A stretch of DNA of 64,000 bases, from the NCBI GenBank assembly GCA_964247055.1, contig OZ176052.1, forward strand, positions 8,308,001 through 8,372,000, in the 5' to 3' direction. This stretch comes from Paragordius varius. Taxonomy: Eukaryota > Nematomorpha. The translations under genes were made by a program, and so were the position numbers. Below, piece by piece: positions 38,142 through 51,365 of this stretch. Under the pieces are notes generated by a model. It saw nothing but the letters and a program-made list of their open reading frames with translations. It made no database searches and was not told the DNA's origin. The number at the start of each line of letters is the position of its first letter. Position 1 is the first letter of the stretch.

Positions 38142-38836
38142 TATATATGTATATAATATATATATGTATATATATTTTATCAGGATTTTATACCCCCCGA
38201 TTTTGCACGCACTGTTAGTTTTGCGAAAAAATGATTCATATTTTTCATAAATATTTGCTAATTGCTGATTTTTTACATAACTTTGGGAACATATGTAGGA
38301 AAACTAAACTTTTTAAACCAAACTAAAAATCAAATAAAAAACAGTGTGATATGTTTATCCCTTCAATTATTTTTCTTACTAATAATGTGAAATAAAACGA
38401 ACTATTTTTATCTTTGGTTCCAATGCCAATTCCAATGGTTTATACCGGTTCCACAGTCTTAGGATGGTTCTAATATTGTTTTCATTTTAAAAGATAGGTT
38501 CAAGAATAAAACGTTTGCGGTTCGGCCTTTTTTAAATGGAAAAACAATTGTTTTTGACTAAATGATTCCTAAAATTATTTTTAGAATAATTTTTGGTACA
38601 GGTTCAAAAAAGAGGGACGCGTTTTCAAATTGGTTTAAAATAAATTCCGGCGTAAATAGGTTAGGTTTCAATCCTGTTGTGATATTAAGACTCCAAGTCC
38701 ATAGTTCTATCTATCATTATTATCATAAAGCTGGAGCCCAAGTCTATGAATTATATTGACGAAGCCTTTCACACATCACTTTGTAATTGCAGTTTATGTT
38801 TAATCTCAATTCGTCAGTTTTATTATTCCTTTTATT
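38142..38836. other. AT-rich DNA between transposons, nothing recognised
   Basis: A TA run at 38140-38175, then unique-looking sequence with no coding signal. Confidence 0.45.
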
Positions 38837-39385
38837 TAATACTTCGATTTAAATTGGGGTATCTAAATACCCCAGACTAAGAGTTGATTTTTTAAAAAAT
38901 ACTAAAACAATCGGCCACAATTTAAATTTATGCTTCTATCCTAATAAAAATTATAAAAATAACCTGAAATATATAATAAAAATTTAGTTTTGAAAAAAAG
39001 TTCCATATCAAACTATTTCGAAGCCTTTTTTGCAAAATATTGTGTTTATTTAATTTTAAAGCTAAAATTAAAGCTAAATTTTTATTTAAACTAACATTGA
39101 TAGAAACAAGAAAGTTGTGTTTTTTGTATTATTTTAATATTTAGCTAATGTACACATGTCATGTTGACTAAATTTTTACCTTTGGGTTTTGCCTGAATAT
39201 ATAGAATATCAAGTAATTTTGAATGATTTTTTTATATTTTGGTTCATTAATGTATAAGTGCAAACTTTTGCCATGGTTTTAATTCATTCCTTTATTTTTG
39301 AATTAATTTAATTTTTAAGCGGCCTGGGTATCCAACAACCTTTGAATCGAGGGACTAAAATGAATGTGTTGTATCTAAGTGTTAA
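38837..39385. mobile_element. TTAA-type MITE, diverged copy
   Basis: It begins TAATACTTCGATTTAAATTGG with GGGGTATCTAAATACCCC and ends GTATCTAAGTGTTAA. The right-hand hairpin is damaged, marking an older copy. Confidence 0.65.
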
Positions 39386-39683
39386 GCTTACTTTCAGGAC
39401 AACATCAGTTAAATTTTAAGTTACAACCTTTCACGGATATAATATTGTTTTAAAAAATATCCTTGTATGCAAATGTAGATGAACAACAATTAAAAACAGT
39501 GGTACTCACCAAAATAAATTTGACGGGCCGAATAAAATATATGTTTTTTTCGAGGGCCATGAACCTTATAATGGCAAATATTCCAAAGCTATTTGACACA
39601 TATGATATTTATACTCTAAATCAGCACAGTGAATTTTTTTGCAATTCGCATGTAAAGCCAGCTAAATACTTGTTTTGCACCAT

Positions 39684-39971
39684 TTAGTTTAAAAAATAAA
39701 AATATTTTGAACCAATAATTTTTGAGAAATTTGGTTTCGCCTCATGACAAGCCAATCTTAATACGTCGTCCATATGATCATCGGTTAAGTGATTTTTGTA
39801 TGTATTCTTGGCATACTTTATTTTTAAATATGCCGTCTCACACGTGTAATTTGAGGAAACAGTTAGGATAACTTGAGCACATTTTTGTATATTTTCATAT
39901 TTATTTGGCACATCTTGCAAAAACTCTACATATTTTTCTTCTCTGCGATTCTCCTTGAAAATAGCGTCCAA
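39684..39971 (-). pseudogene. hAT transposase C-terminal dimerisation domain remnant
   Basis: A 95-codon frame keeps the pattern VSSNYTCETAYLKIKYAKN then LTDDHMDDVLRLA and KPNFSKI, the signature of the hAT C-terminal domain in ZBED5/SCAND3-like transposases. It is a fragment of the 39497-41521 element, not a host gene. Confidence 0.7.
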
Positions 39972-40717
39972 AATGGAATTTCATAAATCTAAGAATTCTT
40001 CACGATATGCGTCTGATCAAAACCGAAATGCTCAAATTGCTTAATAACGAGTTTTAAAATATTTCTTAATTCTTAAAATCTGAATTTCATCTCATTAGAT
40101 AAAAATGTTAAATGTCAATTATTAAATTAATCTCCGCGGTAAATTCCATATTTTTCATGAATCGTTATAGGTTTTGGAAAATATAGGAGGGCTTTATTTG
40201 TAAAATCTTGTTTATATATTATTAATTTTTCTTCAAAAGCAAATATTTGATTAGCAAATTGGGTTCTTATTTTCCCTTGATTTGTATTAAAAATACTAAG
40301 TCTAGGTAGGCTAATACACCATTTACTATTAATTTCCTCGTCAATTTCTGTTATCTTTTATAAAAAGAATTTTATATCTTAAAACAAAAAATCTATATTT
40401 GAACATATTATCAAATGCGTAGAGCACATGTTGAATCTGAAATTTTTAATTTGCCTAATTTATGAGAATGGTGGATTCTAAAATGTCTCAATATTGTTTT
40501 TTTTATAATTATCTTGTCCTTACATATAAGGCAGGTAACGACATTATTTAAAATGCCAAAGAATTTTTCTGCCCATTCTTTTTAACGTTTTTTAGCATTA
40601 GATGTCATCCCTTGAATTTATATTATGTTAATTTTTTCAAAAAATAGGAATATAATTTAAATTATGCTATAAAAAACCAATCAAATTTAATGATGGTGAT
40701 TTAAAAAATATTTTATG

Positions 40718-41298
40718 GGGAACACTTCGATTCAATTTGAGGTATCTAAATACCCCAGACTAAATTTGAGTTAGGATTTTAAAACTACTGAAAGAAACGG
40801 TCCCAATTTAAATTTATGCTTCTATCCTAATAAAAATTATATAAATATGCCAAAATATATAAATAAAATTTTGTTTTGAAAAAAAAGCTCCATATCAAAC
40901 TACTTCACCGCGATTTTTGTTTTACAAAATTTTTACAATATCGTCTCTATTTAATTTTAAGGGTAGAATTAAAACTAATTTTTTATTTAAATTACATCTA
41001 ACATTGATAGAAATAGAAAAAGCGGTTTATTTTGTATTATTTTTAATTTTACCATCGCACACATGTCACGTTAACCAAATTTTTACCTTTCGGTTTTAGC
41101 TTAAAATAAGCAATATCAGTATTTTTGAATAAAACTTTTTCTATATTTCGGTTTATTATTGTCATATAAGTGCAAAATTCCCATGGTTTCAATTCTTTCC
41201 ATTTGTTTATAGAATTTAATTTTAAACAGGCCTGAGGTATTTAACTACCCCAATTTGAATCGAAGGACTAAAATGAATGTGTTGTATCCAAGTGTTAA
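40718..41298. mobile_element. TTAA-type MITE nested in the hAT element
   Basis: It starts AACACTTCGATTCAATTTG with a GGTATCTAAATACC hairpin and ends GTTGTATCCAAGTGTTAA. It lies between the hAT end and the zinc-finger remnant, so it inserted after the hAT copy. Confidence 0.7.
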
Positions 41299-41638
41299 TG
41301 TGGGGATTTTTTTCTACATTTCAAATTGGGTAAAAAATAAAAATTACCAAAATAAAATTTTTAAAAATTAAATTAATATAAAAATCAGTGAAAATTCGTT
41401 TATGTGTATTTTAAAAATTCATCGATAAAAAAATAATTTCAGTATCAATAAGGTCATGGGGCAATTTTAAGGCACTCTTAGCGCCGCATGCGGCCCGCGG
41501 GTCGCGGTTTGAGTACCACTTCTTAAAAATGTCGAGACCGATATTTTAAAATATCAAAATATACTTTAACTTAAGATACACTTTATCAAAACTTTGCCAA
41601 ATTAATAATAATAATAATTATTATTTTATGTTCAAGCG

Positions 41639-41690
41639 CAGGGGTGTCCATCACACGGCCCGCGGACTACATGCGGTCTATAAAATATTA
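41639..41690 (+). repeat. Another hAT-like terminal sequence
   Basis: CAGGGGTGTCCATCACACGG followed by CCCGCGGACTACATGCGG is a typical hAT left end. Its partner end was not located. Confidence 0.4.
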
Positions 41691-42183
41691 TATTTTAAAA
41701 TACAAAATTCCATAATTTGCAGAAATATTGCTATTCAAAAACTAAATTTTATTAATTTTATATTTATATTCCAATTACTAATATAGTTTTTGATAATAGT
41801 TATCTCAAAGTTTTTTGGAGGTATTTCTTGGATTTTTAAATGGCTATATACATTAATGAAAATGTATTTATGGCTAAAAATGTAAATACTTAAATTTAAA
41901 AAGATTTTATTTTATTGAAAAATTTGATAAATTCTGATTTAATATCGTCCGTTTGTGTCAGTCGTTTCTGTAAACCCCAATTTTGGGCTTTAAAATTCGG
42001 TGAAAAACATAAGCTTTTTTGTAGATGACAAAATTTGATTAAGCCTTAACTAGAATAGCTTTTAAAACAGTATCTTAACAAGAATCTTAAGATTTTTAAA
42101 AAGGAAAGATTTTATAGATAATGAAGTTTTATTCAGTTTTATATCAGATGGTGTGTTCTTTGCGAAATGGGTTGAATTAAACT

Positions 42184-45100
42184 ATGATTTTTTTCATAAT
42201 TTTTTCTACTACAATTTTTGCTATAGTTGAACCAAAGGTTCCATTTGAAATCAGGCATCACACAAATGAAGAAATTTTAAAGACATTTATTAATATAAAC
42301 AAAGCTTGTCCTGATATAACCTACGTTTATAACCTTCCAATTCCATCTGTCCTTGGTAACAATCTGACCGTCATCGAGTTTGCAAATCGCCCTGGTTACC
42401 ATGTTCAAAGTAAATAGTTTTTTATATACCTCATAGCTATACCTGAATTTAAATACATTGGAAACATGCACGGGAATGAAGTTGTAGGGAGAGAAATGTT
42501 ATTAAAACTTGCGGCTTATCTTTGCGACGAATATAATAATAATAATAAAGATATTTCAGATTTGATACAGCATACCCGAATACATATATTACCTACAATG
42601 AATCCGGATGGATGGGAAAAGGCTTATACTACGGTCAGAATATTAATAGCATATATATTGATATCAGTTATAATATAGAGCGACTTATGATTGTACATTT
42701 ACTGTGCCAAACAATTATTACCCGCTAAGCTCTAAATAAATTATTTTATATTTATTGTTATATTTTGTAATTCCGCCTGAATTTTATTTTAACACATAAA
42801 TTGACACAAATCTGTCGTTTATTGGTGAAATCAATTTTACACTAATTTATATCTTATATTCTGCAATGTTTTATTTTATTTAAATTACCCTTTACTATCG
42901 TTTAAATAAATCATTTATGCCCTTGACACTTTTGGCTTAAAACTAAAATAGTAGTTTTTGGCTCATAATTTAACTGGAAAGATTTTATTTATATTTTCAA
43001 ATATTTATTCCCTTTTCTGACAAGTTTAGTTTTGTATATCACCTCATTAACCGAATTTCGCATTTTGCATTGTATATACAGCTTTTACTTTTAAATTTTT
43101 ATAAATGCCATAATTTTAATTATTAATTTTAAAATATATTAAAACATTTGCATGCCTGTTTAATAAATTATCCTATACTGTTGTGAGAGAAAAATAATGT
43201 CACCACTTTAAGCATTATGGATACTTTGACACCTTTGACATGTTTTGATAATTATCTTTCATCACCAAAATTTACGTCTCATAAATTACTATAAAGTTGC
43301 TCTTGTTTTTTTTCATATGCACATTCTACGTTTTAAATGACTTTTTAAACTTTGACAATATTTGTCACAATAATTTTCTAAATATTAAAAAAAATATACG
43401 ATTATATTTTGTTATATAATACAGTTTTTTTGCCAAAAAGGCATGTTCAATCTCGAATGTTGAAAATAAAATTACTAATCCTTGATTTTTATTCTTCTTA
43501 AAGTTTTCTATGTGTTTAGTTTCTAACATTTTTTTTTCATGTTAATATTTTAGTTAAACAGAGAGGACAATTGGTTAGTCGGACGTGGTAATGCTAGAGG
43601 AGTTGATCTTAATCGAAATTTTCCAGATTTAAATCAACTTGCCTATATGAATGAAGGCACATTACCTCGACCCAATTCACATAAAACCTTCTCTAGTGTA
43701 CGCTCTACTAATCGTCTCTTATCAGCTATGAAACGAAACAATCACTTTTTTGATGATTACCCACCCATGCAAAGAAAGGTAAAATTATTATTTTGTTAGC
43801 TGACATTTGTTAGCTACAGGTTTCTCGGTATTTTATTGGGTTTGTAATAATATATTAATGTGATTGATACAATGTTATTTAGTGCTTTAATCTGATCTTT
43901 ATAAAAATATCCGAAGTTTTTGTATTAATTTGGAGAGTCAATTAAATTTGCCAAAAAATATTTTTGATAATTATAAGCTTTGTTTATTAAGTAATTTCTA
44001 TTTTTACGCTTTAATAGTAATGCTATGATTCCGATAAAAAGTATTATATTACAACAAAATATGAAATGAAATATCTTAAAATAATGCAATGATTGTACGC
44101 AATCCTGCATAAATTATTTATTCAAATATTTATCTACAATATATTATCTTGTCTGAAGGTATAATAATTTGGGGCACTCTACCTAAATGTGTACATAAGT
44201 TATAAATGGCTATTTTTATCATTTTTCAATCACATTTTTCTCTTTAATTTTTATGTTTAATTATCTAAAAATAATTATTGCAGTGAAATATATTGACAAC
44301 TCGATATAAAATTTTGTTATATAAATTGGGCTAGTTTTGATATGAAATTTTTTAATTCAAAGTTGTTAAATGTTGTTAAGCTATTCTTATAATATAACCT
44401 ATTACAGATACTTGCATTACTATGAGGATAAGAAGTTAACACTTTGATTTAAATTGGGGTATCTAAATACCGCAGACTTTATTAAAGTTAGGATTTTTGA
44501 AAAATTATTGAAGGAAACGGTTTCAATTTAAATTTATACTTCTATCCTAAAATAAATTATATAAATATGCCAAAACATTTGAATAAAATTTTGTTTCGAA
44601 AAAAGTTCCGTGTCAAACTACTTCGACGCCATTTTTATTTTAATTTTTGCAAAATATCGTCTTCATTTAATTTTAAGGGTAAAATTAAAGCTAATTTTTT
44701 ATTTAAATTACATCTAACATTGATAGAAATAGAAAAAGCGGTTTATTTTGTATTATTTATTTTTACCATTTCAAACATGTCACGTTGACGAAATTTTGAC
44801 CTGGTTTTAGCTTTGAATAAGTATCATCAAGTATTTTTTAATTAAATTTTTTATAAATGTCGGTTTATTAATGTTATATAAGTGCAAAATTTTGCCATGG
44901 TTTCGATTCCTTCCATAATTTTTAAAGTATTTAATTTTAAACAGGCCTGGGGTATCCAACTACCCCAATTTTAATCGAAGGACTGAAATGAATGTGTTGT
45001 ATCCAAGTGTTAAATGGTATTTACATGTGTTGAATTTTGACTTTATATTAATCATGCTACTTTGTACAATATCGTAGAAAATAAGTTCCAATATATGATG

Positions 45101-47883
45101 TAGGGTATATTTTTCATTATTACTGTGTTGTAAAGCTATATTTCTAATACGTTTATTCAATAGTAAAAAATTTCCAATTTCCAATATCTAATCATCTTAT
45201 CACAATTTAAATGTAATTAATTTTGTATGCATATTTGTTTGGTTCACCTGTAGATGCTGCATCTATTATTTATATAATATGTAAGAAAAAATTATTGATT
45301 TTTTATTTGGCCACATATAATATACTTCCTACAACGGATACATATAATATTTGAGTAAACTTGTTTAGTATATTAAAATATTTAATAGTTACTATTTTTT
45401 GGAAATTTCATAAATAATAGTAAATTTGTTATTTAAGATACATATATCAGTTTTATTGTCATTTAAACCATGGCAAACTTTAGTTTATATTTCTAATAAA
45501 TATGCCTTTTGTCGAAGTAACTAATGTAAGGTAACCTATATTGTAATGCCAGGCTATTTCATCTTATATATAAAATAAAAATACGATTCCGATTAAAATT
45601 TTAAAATGCGAGAATATTAAATTATTCGTTTTAATAGTCCAACTACTTGGATTCTTCTAATGTGTTATGTGTTTATGGGGTATATAAATACCAATACAAT
45701 GTTAGATATTTTATATACAGTAGCGTATGCAGTAAAAGATTGTTAGTGCAAATAATCTCAATGAACACAAAACAGGGGGATATGTTTATAAATAGGACTG
45801 AATGATAATTATTATATGAAAATTATCCCCCTGTTTTGTGTTCATTAAGATTATTTTGCACTAACAATCTTTTACTGTATACGCCACTGTATATTAATAC
45901 TTGTCGTTATTTCCAGCTTTAATATTCACTAGCATATAGCTTTTTGAAAAAAATACGAGTAAAAAAAAGCTTCTATATTATGATTAAAACCCTTTCTAAA
46001 ATATATAGAGAAAGATTAAAATTATTTTTTAATTTGTAAACCAAATGTCTGATTTCACATTTTTATTTGTATGCTGTTTTTTATATTTAGTCTATGCCTT
46101 TTGATCATGTCTTTGAAGATTATGAATATAATTATTGTATTTATAAAATATTATGGGATTGTAAATAAATTTACAGAAAAGATATTATACAATATTTATT
46201 AGCTTGAACCCGAAACAAAGGCCGTCATTATTTGGATGTTTCAAATACCCTTTGTCTTATCCGCCAATTTACATGAAGGTGACCTGGTTGCCAATTATCC
46301 TTATGATGAAAGTCGTTCGGGTTCGGAAAGGGAATATTCAAAATCACCAGACGATGCCATGTTTAAGTATGCACATAAAAACTTATAAACAATTTATGTT
46401 TAAGCTTACGATTTTTTTGAAAATGTATATATATAAGTTTCCATAATTTCAACCTCAAGATAGCTTATTCACACTATAGTTGGTCAATCGGCAACTAAAT
46501 AGATTATGGAAAAGAACCACAAAATCTCGAATAAAGATTTAAGTTAGGAAAAAATTCTTTATTCAACAATTTGTGTTTTTTTCCATACACTCTTGTGTTT
46601 CCATTTCACCAACAGCCTATAATGCATACTGTAATTTTAACAATTTTGGCCTTTAGATATTTGGCTAAATCCTACTCCTTGAAACATCCAGAGATGGCTG
46701 ATTCATCAAGACAATCTTGTCCTTTTACAACGGAAAATTTTGGAAAACAGCGAGGAATAACTAATGGGGCAGCTTGGTATAGCGTAGCTGGGGGTATTCC
46801 TTAATAATATTTTTTTAAAAAAATACATTGGATTCTCTTAATAAGGTAAAAGATGGGCAAATTTCGCATATCACCTCTTTAAAGAAAAATAATTATACCT
46901 TTTAGCGATTGTATCAAACAAACTAATATTTAATTTAGCTATCGCTTAATTATCATGAGTTAATTATCTTAAAGCGCTTGAATTTACAAAGAAACTTTTT
47001 AATTGTAGTTTTAGAAAATGTTAAAAACTATTGGGTAGTTAAATGACTGTTTACAGCCTTACATAATTATTATACTATATGTATAATTTAACGATTATAC
47101 CCAATTTATTTAGGTATGCAAGATTTTAATTATTTGGCCACCAACGATTTCGAAATCACTTTAGAATTGAGTTGTCAAAAATTTCCGCCAAGCCGTACAT
47201 TGGTGAAAGAATGGGACAGGAACCGCGATGCACTAATTAATTTTATATGGCAGGTAAAAAATATTTTGGAATAACCAACTTATTCAAATTCGTGTGAAAC
47301 TAACTATTATTATTTCACTGCCCAAACAAGCCTAACTTTTATAATTATAAACATTATTTTTTTAGGTGCACAACGGTATTAAAGGTGTTATCTATGATGC
47401 TTCAAATGGAAACCGAACCATTCCTGGCGCAATTATTCGTGTGCGTAATATAACAGCAGGAATCGAAAATTCTGTACCAATCAATCATGATATAAAATCT
47501 AGTAAAATATTGTTTACATATTTTATATAAATAACATTTGAATATAAAATGCCCTTTTTATTAACTGTGGTATGAAAAACGCTTTATAAATATATATGCA
47601 TTATCATAGTTAAATTGAAAAAAAAGTGATTTAATTATTGAATTAATAAGAGAGTGAATTGTTTTATTGTTATATTTAATTTTACAAAAAATTAATATTT
47701 ATTAATGTAGCCCTTTTTGGTGATTATTTCCGACTTTTACCGCCACTAACTACTTATGAAGTAACAGCTTTTTCTCGGGGCTACACTCCACAAACTGTGC
47801 AAGTCACGACACATGGACCCAAAGATCCAGCCAAACCACCCGAAAATACCGCTAAAATTGTTAATTTTTATCTCAAAAGGTAG
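42184..47883 (+). CDS. Carboxypeptidase E-like M14 metallocarboxypeptidase
   Basis: Exons 42184-42409, 42437-42633, 43554-43778, 46203-46366, 46657-46793, 47114-47253, 47366-47501 and 47711-47883 give 465 residues, the usual length for the CPE/CPN/CPM subfamily. A signal peptide (about 1-14) sends it to the secretory pathway. Zinc ligands are His87 and Glu90 in [17 protein letters not shown] and His240 in [19 protein letters not shown]. Substrate-binding VDLNRNFPD lies at 158-166 and the catalytic Glu334 in [14 protein letters not shown]. Residues from about 366 form the transthyretin-like domain ([10 protein letters not shown] ... [22 protein letters not shown]). Enzymes of this group trim C-terminal Lys and Arg from propeptides. 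It is closest by eye to CPE ([38 protein letters not shown]). An upstream in-frame ATG at 42121 is cut off by a stop, fixing the start. The first intron is only 27 nt. A donor at the stop (AG|GTAGGT) leaves room for a further exon. Confidence 0.88.
42410..42436 (+). other. 27-nt intron in the carboxypeptidase gene
   Basis: It runs from GTAAATAG to CCTCATAG, phase 1, between RPGYHVQ and [14 protein letters not shown] (the split codon gives Thr). Unspliced, it brings a stop after two codons. Spliced, the spacing between the conserved Pro-Gly-x-His and Pro-Glu-Phe-Lys blocks is exactly that of CPE. Confidence 0.75.
44436..45013. mobile_element. TTAA-type MITE in carboxypeptidase intron 3
   Basis: TTAA at both ends, CACTTTGATTTAAATTGGGG on the left and TGTTGTATCCAAGTG on the right. 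A near full-length copy of the 33787 family. Confidence 0.75.
45713..45893. repeat. Near-perfect palindromic MITE in carboxypeptidase intron 3
   Basis: The left arm runs TACAGTAGCGTATGCAGTAA ... GAACACAAAACAGGGGGATA and the right arm is its complement, ATTATCCCCCTGTTTTGTGT ... CTTTTACTGTATACGCCACTGTA. The arms are about 70 bases with very few mismatches and a spacer of about 40. This is a young TA-targeting hairpin element of a family distinct from the other MITEs here. Confidence 0.8.
46468..46634. repeat. TACAGTATGCAC-type MITE in carboxypeptidase intron 4
   Basis: It starts TTCACACTATAGTTGGTCAATC and ends AATGCATACTGTAA, stopping about 20 bases before the exon 5 acceptor. Confidence 0.5.
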
Positions 47884-49379
47884 GTTAATTTCTTCTCACT
47901 CAACGCTATAACGATTTGTTCTTTTACCAATGCCTTTACCTTAATTTTTAAGAAACGATTATTAAAATTATACCAATTTATAGTCTCGATTTGAAGTTAA
48001 AGGGGACATTTTTGTTTTTTAATCACGTAATGAGAATACTTGATATGCAAAATATTTAAAAGGGGCGAAGAAATATCTAGGGGGGTTTGGAGGAGCCACC
48101 TTATTATAACAAACACAATGTTTATAATTATTTGATAATTGGTTTATTTATTATTATATTTTTACAAAGTTACAACATTGGGAAATAATCATTATTAAAG
48201 TGTTTAATTAACACATATTGTATCCAAATTTTTTCTTTTGCTGGTGCTTACTAAATATTATAATATATAATAAATAAAATAGCATTAAAAAGTTAAAAAT
48301 GCAAACGTAAGGTATTATCAGAATAGATTTAAATGTAAAGCCTAGCTTTTTTGTTCACGCCCCATGAAATTAAAAAAATCCACCGCTCCCCCTAAATATA
48401 CAAAGATTAAAATGCAAAATTTATTATAATATTTTAATAATCATAATTAGTGAGATTATTGTATCCGCAAATGTTGACATACTTTTTTCCATATCGGGGA
48501 GAAATCTTTATAATTTGCATCTGAGATCCTTATTCAATTTGTTTTATTTTTTATTTTAAACAAATTTCAAAAAGTATCAAAATACGTAAGGATGTTAGAT
48601 ATTTTGGATACAGGTTAAGCGCTTATCCAAATAGATATTAAGATTAGCAAAGTAATTCATAAATGAATCTTATATTAACTCTATTGCCTCTTCATGTACT
48701 TATATCGTAAGAATATTTACATCAACTGTAAATGGATTTATCGTTAAGTTTACTGAAAGATCCAGAAATTATTTAACAAATCCTTTCACAAAAATAACCA
48801 AATGATCATCTATTGAAATAATAAATGTATTATTAGATATAATGGACTTGTAGATCGAAATTTTTGATTGAAATAGATTTCAAATAATCAACTAAAAAGG
48901 AGAATCTTATTTGAAAATTTAAATTCGAAAAAATAAAATTCCAATTTGCTTTGATCGTCTAATAAATAAAGCCTAATTTTTCAATTCTTATGGGCCCACT
49001 AGTCTCCCCTTAAAGAGCCATGTAATATTAGTATGAAATAACTCCTGAGACAACCGATATTTCTTCGCATAAGAGTTTGAATATCTAGTATTAAGGGCGC
49101 TACTTTTAAATTCAATGAGTTGTTAAACCCGCTTTGCTCACGTCGCTTTAATTGATCTCGGGTATTGATATTCATCCCCACGGTTAGATTCAAATTATCG
49201 AATAATGCTATCTGAAGGCGTAAGATAACAACGGACAATCTTTCAAACGTTAGAGGCAGATAATAATTTACCTTTTTTGTTTAATGGTAAGAGAGCACAG
49301 ATATTTTTCAATCGTAATTTTACGCATATTTGCAATGAACAAATTTTGGAAGTTTTTATGTTTTCAGAATAATTATTGG

Positions 49380-50465
49380 CCACTTTTAAATAGGTGAATG
49401 CTTCGGCTTGTGTTGATAATTTTTTTCAAGATGATTTATCTCGGGATAATTTAATCAGCATTACTGATGGTGCTCCACAGATGATTGGTTCACGATCCCT
49501 TTTGTTAACATACTAGTTTTGGCCGCTAAATCGTTGCCAAAATATCTAAATTATTTAAAAACATTTATCGAAGGGTATTTTATTAAAGTGGCGCTTTTAT
49601 ACTAGAATATTCAAACTATGCGAATAGTTATCTGCTGATCAACAGCACTTATTTTACCATGAAATAAGGTGGCTCTCTAAGGAGAACATGGTACAGCGTC
49701 CATAAGAATTGAAAAACGAAATTTTATTTTTTTGGGCGATCAAAGCAAATCGGAACTTTATCGTGATTTTTTGAATTTGGATTTTCAACTAGGATTTTCC
49801 TATTTAGTATTTTTAACAATAATTGTAATAATTAAAATTTGCAAGGCGGGATTTGATTAACGCATTTATTCCAAAACTGTATTTATGGATTTCAAGAGAG
49901 TATAATATTTTCCGATCTTTAATTCGACCTACAAGTTAAACTACATTCATTATTAATTCAATAATTGATCATTCAGAATTTTTTGTAGAGAAAATCGCTA
50001 ATTACTTTCCAGATTCCTTATTTGAAGGTTGTTATAACAATACATCCATTTAAGGTGGAAATAAACACATTTCTGAGAGAAGTACTGTAAGAATTGGAGT
50101 TGAAATATGATTCAAGTATTAAAAATCACTTTGCTGATCTTAAAATCGACATAAAAACCAATCTGTATTCAAAATATCCTAAATTGCCTTGCGTATTTCG
50201 ATACCTTTTGGATCAATTTATGTGAAACTAGATTCTGAGCATTGGATCAATTAAAAAATTTAATTGACAAATAAAAGGTTAATGAAGATCTCAGGTGCAA
50301 ATCATCAAGATTTGTCCCTGATATCAAAAAAAACTTTCAACGATTGCAGATACAAGGATCTCATTGATTATAATTTTTATATTAATTAAATAACTTTTGC
50401 ATCTTTGTTTTTTTTTTGGAGAAATGAATATGTTGGGTTCTGTAAAAAAAGGTTTGGAACCACTG
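49380..50465 (+). pseudogene. Decayed hAT transposase (ZBED5/SCAND3-like)
   Basis: Plus-strand fragments keep hAT catalytic-core wording: SITDGAPQMIGSRS near 49470-49515 and ADQQHLFYHEIRWLSKEN near 49640-49700, separated by several stops and frame changes. The 3' end GGTTTGGAACCACTG at 50465 is a standard hAT terminus. The 5' end was not located; the element may reach back to about 48060. It is distinct from the 39497 copy, which lacks this core. Confidence 0.6.
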
Positions 50466-50945
50466 TTATAGGTTATAAAAGTGTTTTTTGAATTTGCTAA
50501 TTTTATATAATCTAATAAATTCCTACACCATTTCTATCGTTAATATAGAAAATATTGCCATTTACGAATAATATATTTTTCCATCTTTAAAGGTGATTGA
50601 ATTTAGAGGTGATTTTTGATATTACAACAATAAGTACAATACAACAAAGGAAAAATTGATGTTTAATTTTTAAACAATTACTAAATTATTTTCTTAGAAG
50701 CGTCACATTTTGCATTTTGTTAAACAATTTTATTTTTTGGTTTTTACAATCTATTAAATGTTGCTCTAACCATTGTAAAATGTCAAAACTTGAATTATAG
50801 CTCTATTATCATTTTCAAGAACTCTATAAAATAACACATTTTTGCCGTAAAACTGAAATAATTTAGACAAAATGTAAGATTAAAACAAAATTTTTAAAAA
50901 ACCAATTTACTTTTTAAACCTTGATATTTACATAAATAAACTATA

Positions 50946-51134
50946 TACTGTATGATTAAGTCTATATTGCTAGAAAGTTCTTAATTATTGCCAAGTAGCA
51001 TATTTAGCGAAATTATTATTGGCTATAATAGTAAAAACTGAAAAAATAATATAAGCCAATAATACTGCCCTTTGTTGCTTATTCTATTTGGCAATAATTA
51101 ATAACTTTCTACAATGTATATTTACTCATACTGC
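50946..51134. repeat. Palindromic MITE (GGCAATATTATTGGCT family)
   Basis: It has TACTGTATGATTAAGTC and ATTTACTCATACTGCA ends, and facing inner blocks AAATTATTATTGGCT and AGCCAATAATACTGCC. Same family as 30172-30356. Confidence 0.65.
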
Positions 51135-51235
51135 AATACAGTTGTTAAATGTATAATAAAATTTTAAATATATGATTGTTTTTTTTAAAAAATATTTCTT
51201 TTATACTGTATAATATTAATTTTTACTGCACATAG

Positions 51236-51365
51236 AAGAATTATGGATCAACAACCTATTAACCAACTTAATAACATTGATGAAAATGGTGAGCCTAATC
51301 TTATGATACCTATTAGACCAGAATCTCCCCCATATCCGGTATTAATTATAAAGAAAATATTTTAA
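51236..51365 (+). CDS. Candidate last exon of the carboxypeptidase gene
   Basis: An acceptor (TTTTACTGCACATAG) opens a 43-codon hydrophilic frame (DQQPINQLNNIDENGEPN, then RPESPPYP) ending in TAA at 51363-51365. Its phase matches the donor at 47880, so it could replace the stop at 47881-47883 by a short acidic tail. The intervening intron would be 3.4 kb and contains the hAT remnant. Composition and phase are the only support. Confidence 0.4.

Larger units (their letters stand above)
39497..41521 (-). mobile_element. hAT transposon with decayed transposase
   Basis: The ends CAGTGGTACTCACC (39497) and GAGTACCACTT (41521) are inverted. They are flanked by ATTAAAAA (39489-39496) and CTTAAAAA (41522-41529), an 8-bp target duplication with one mismatch, as hAT makes. 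On the minus strand 39971-39684 encodes the hAT C-terminal dimerisation domain (SSNYTCETAYLKIKYAKN, LTDDHMDDVLRLACHE). Near 40600-40440 a BED-type zinc finger of the ZBED5/GTF2IRD2-like kind remains (VVTCLICKDK ... LRHFRIHH). The catalytic middle is missing between them. A TTAA MITE (40718-41298) is inserted near its 5' end. Confidence 0.75.
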
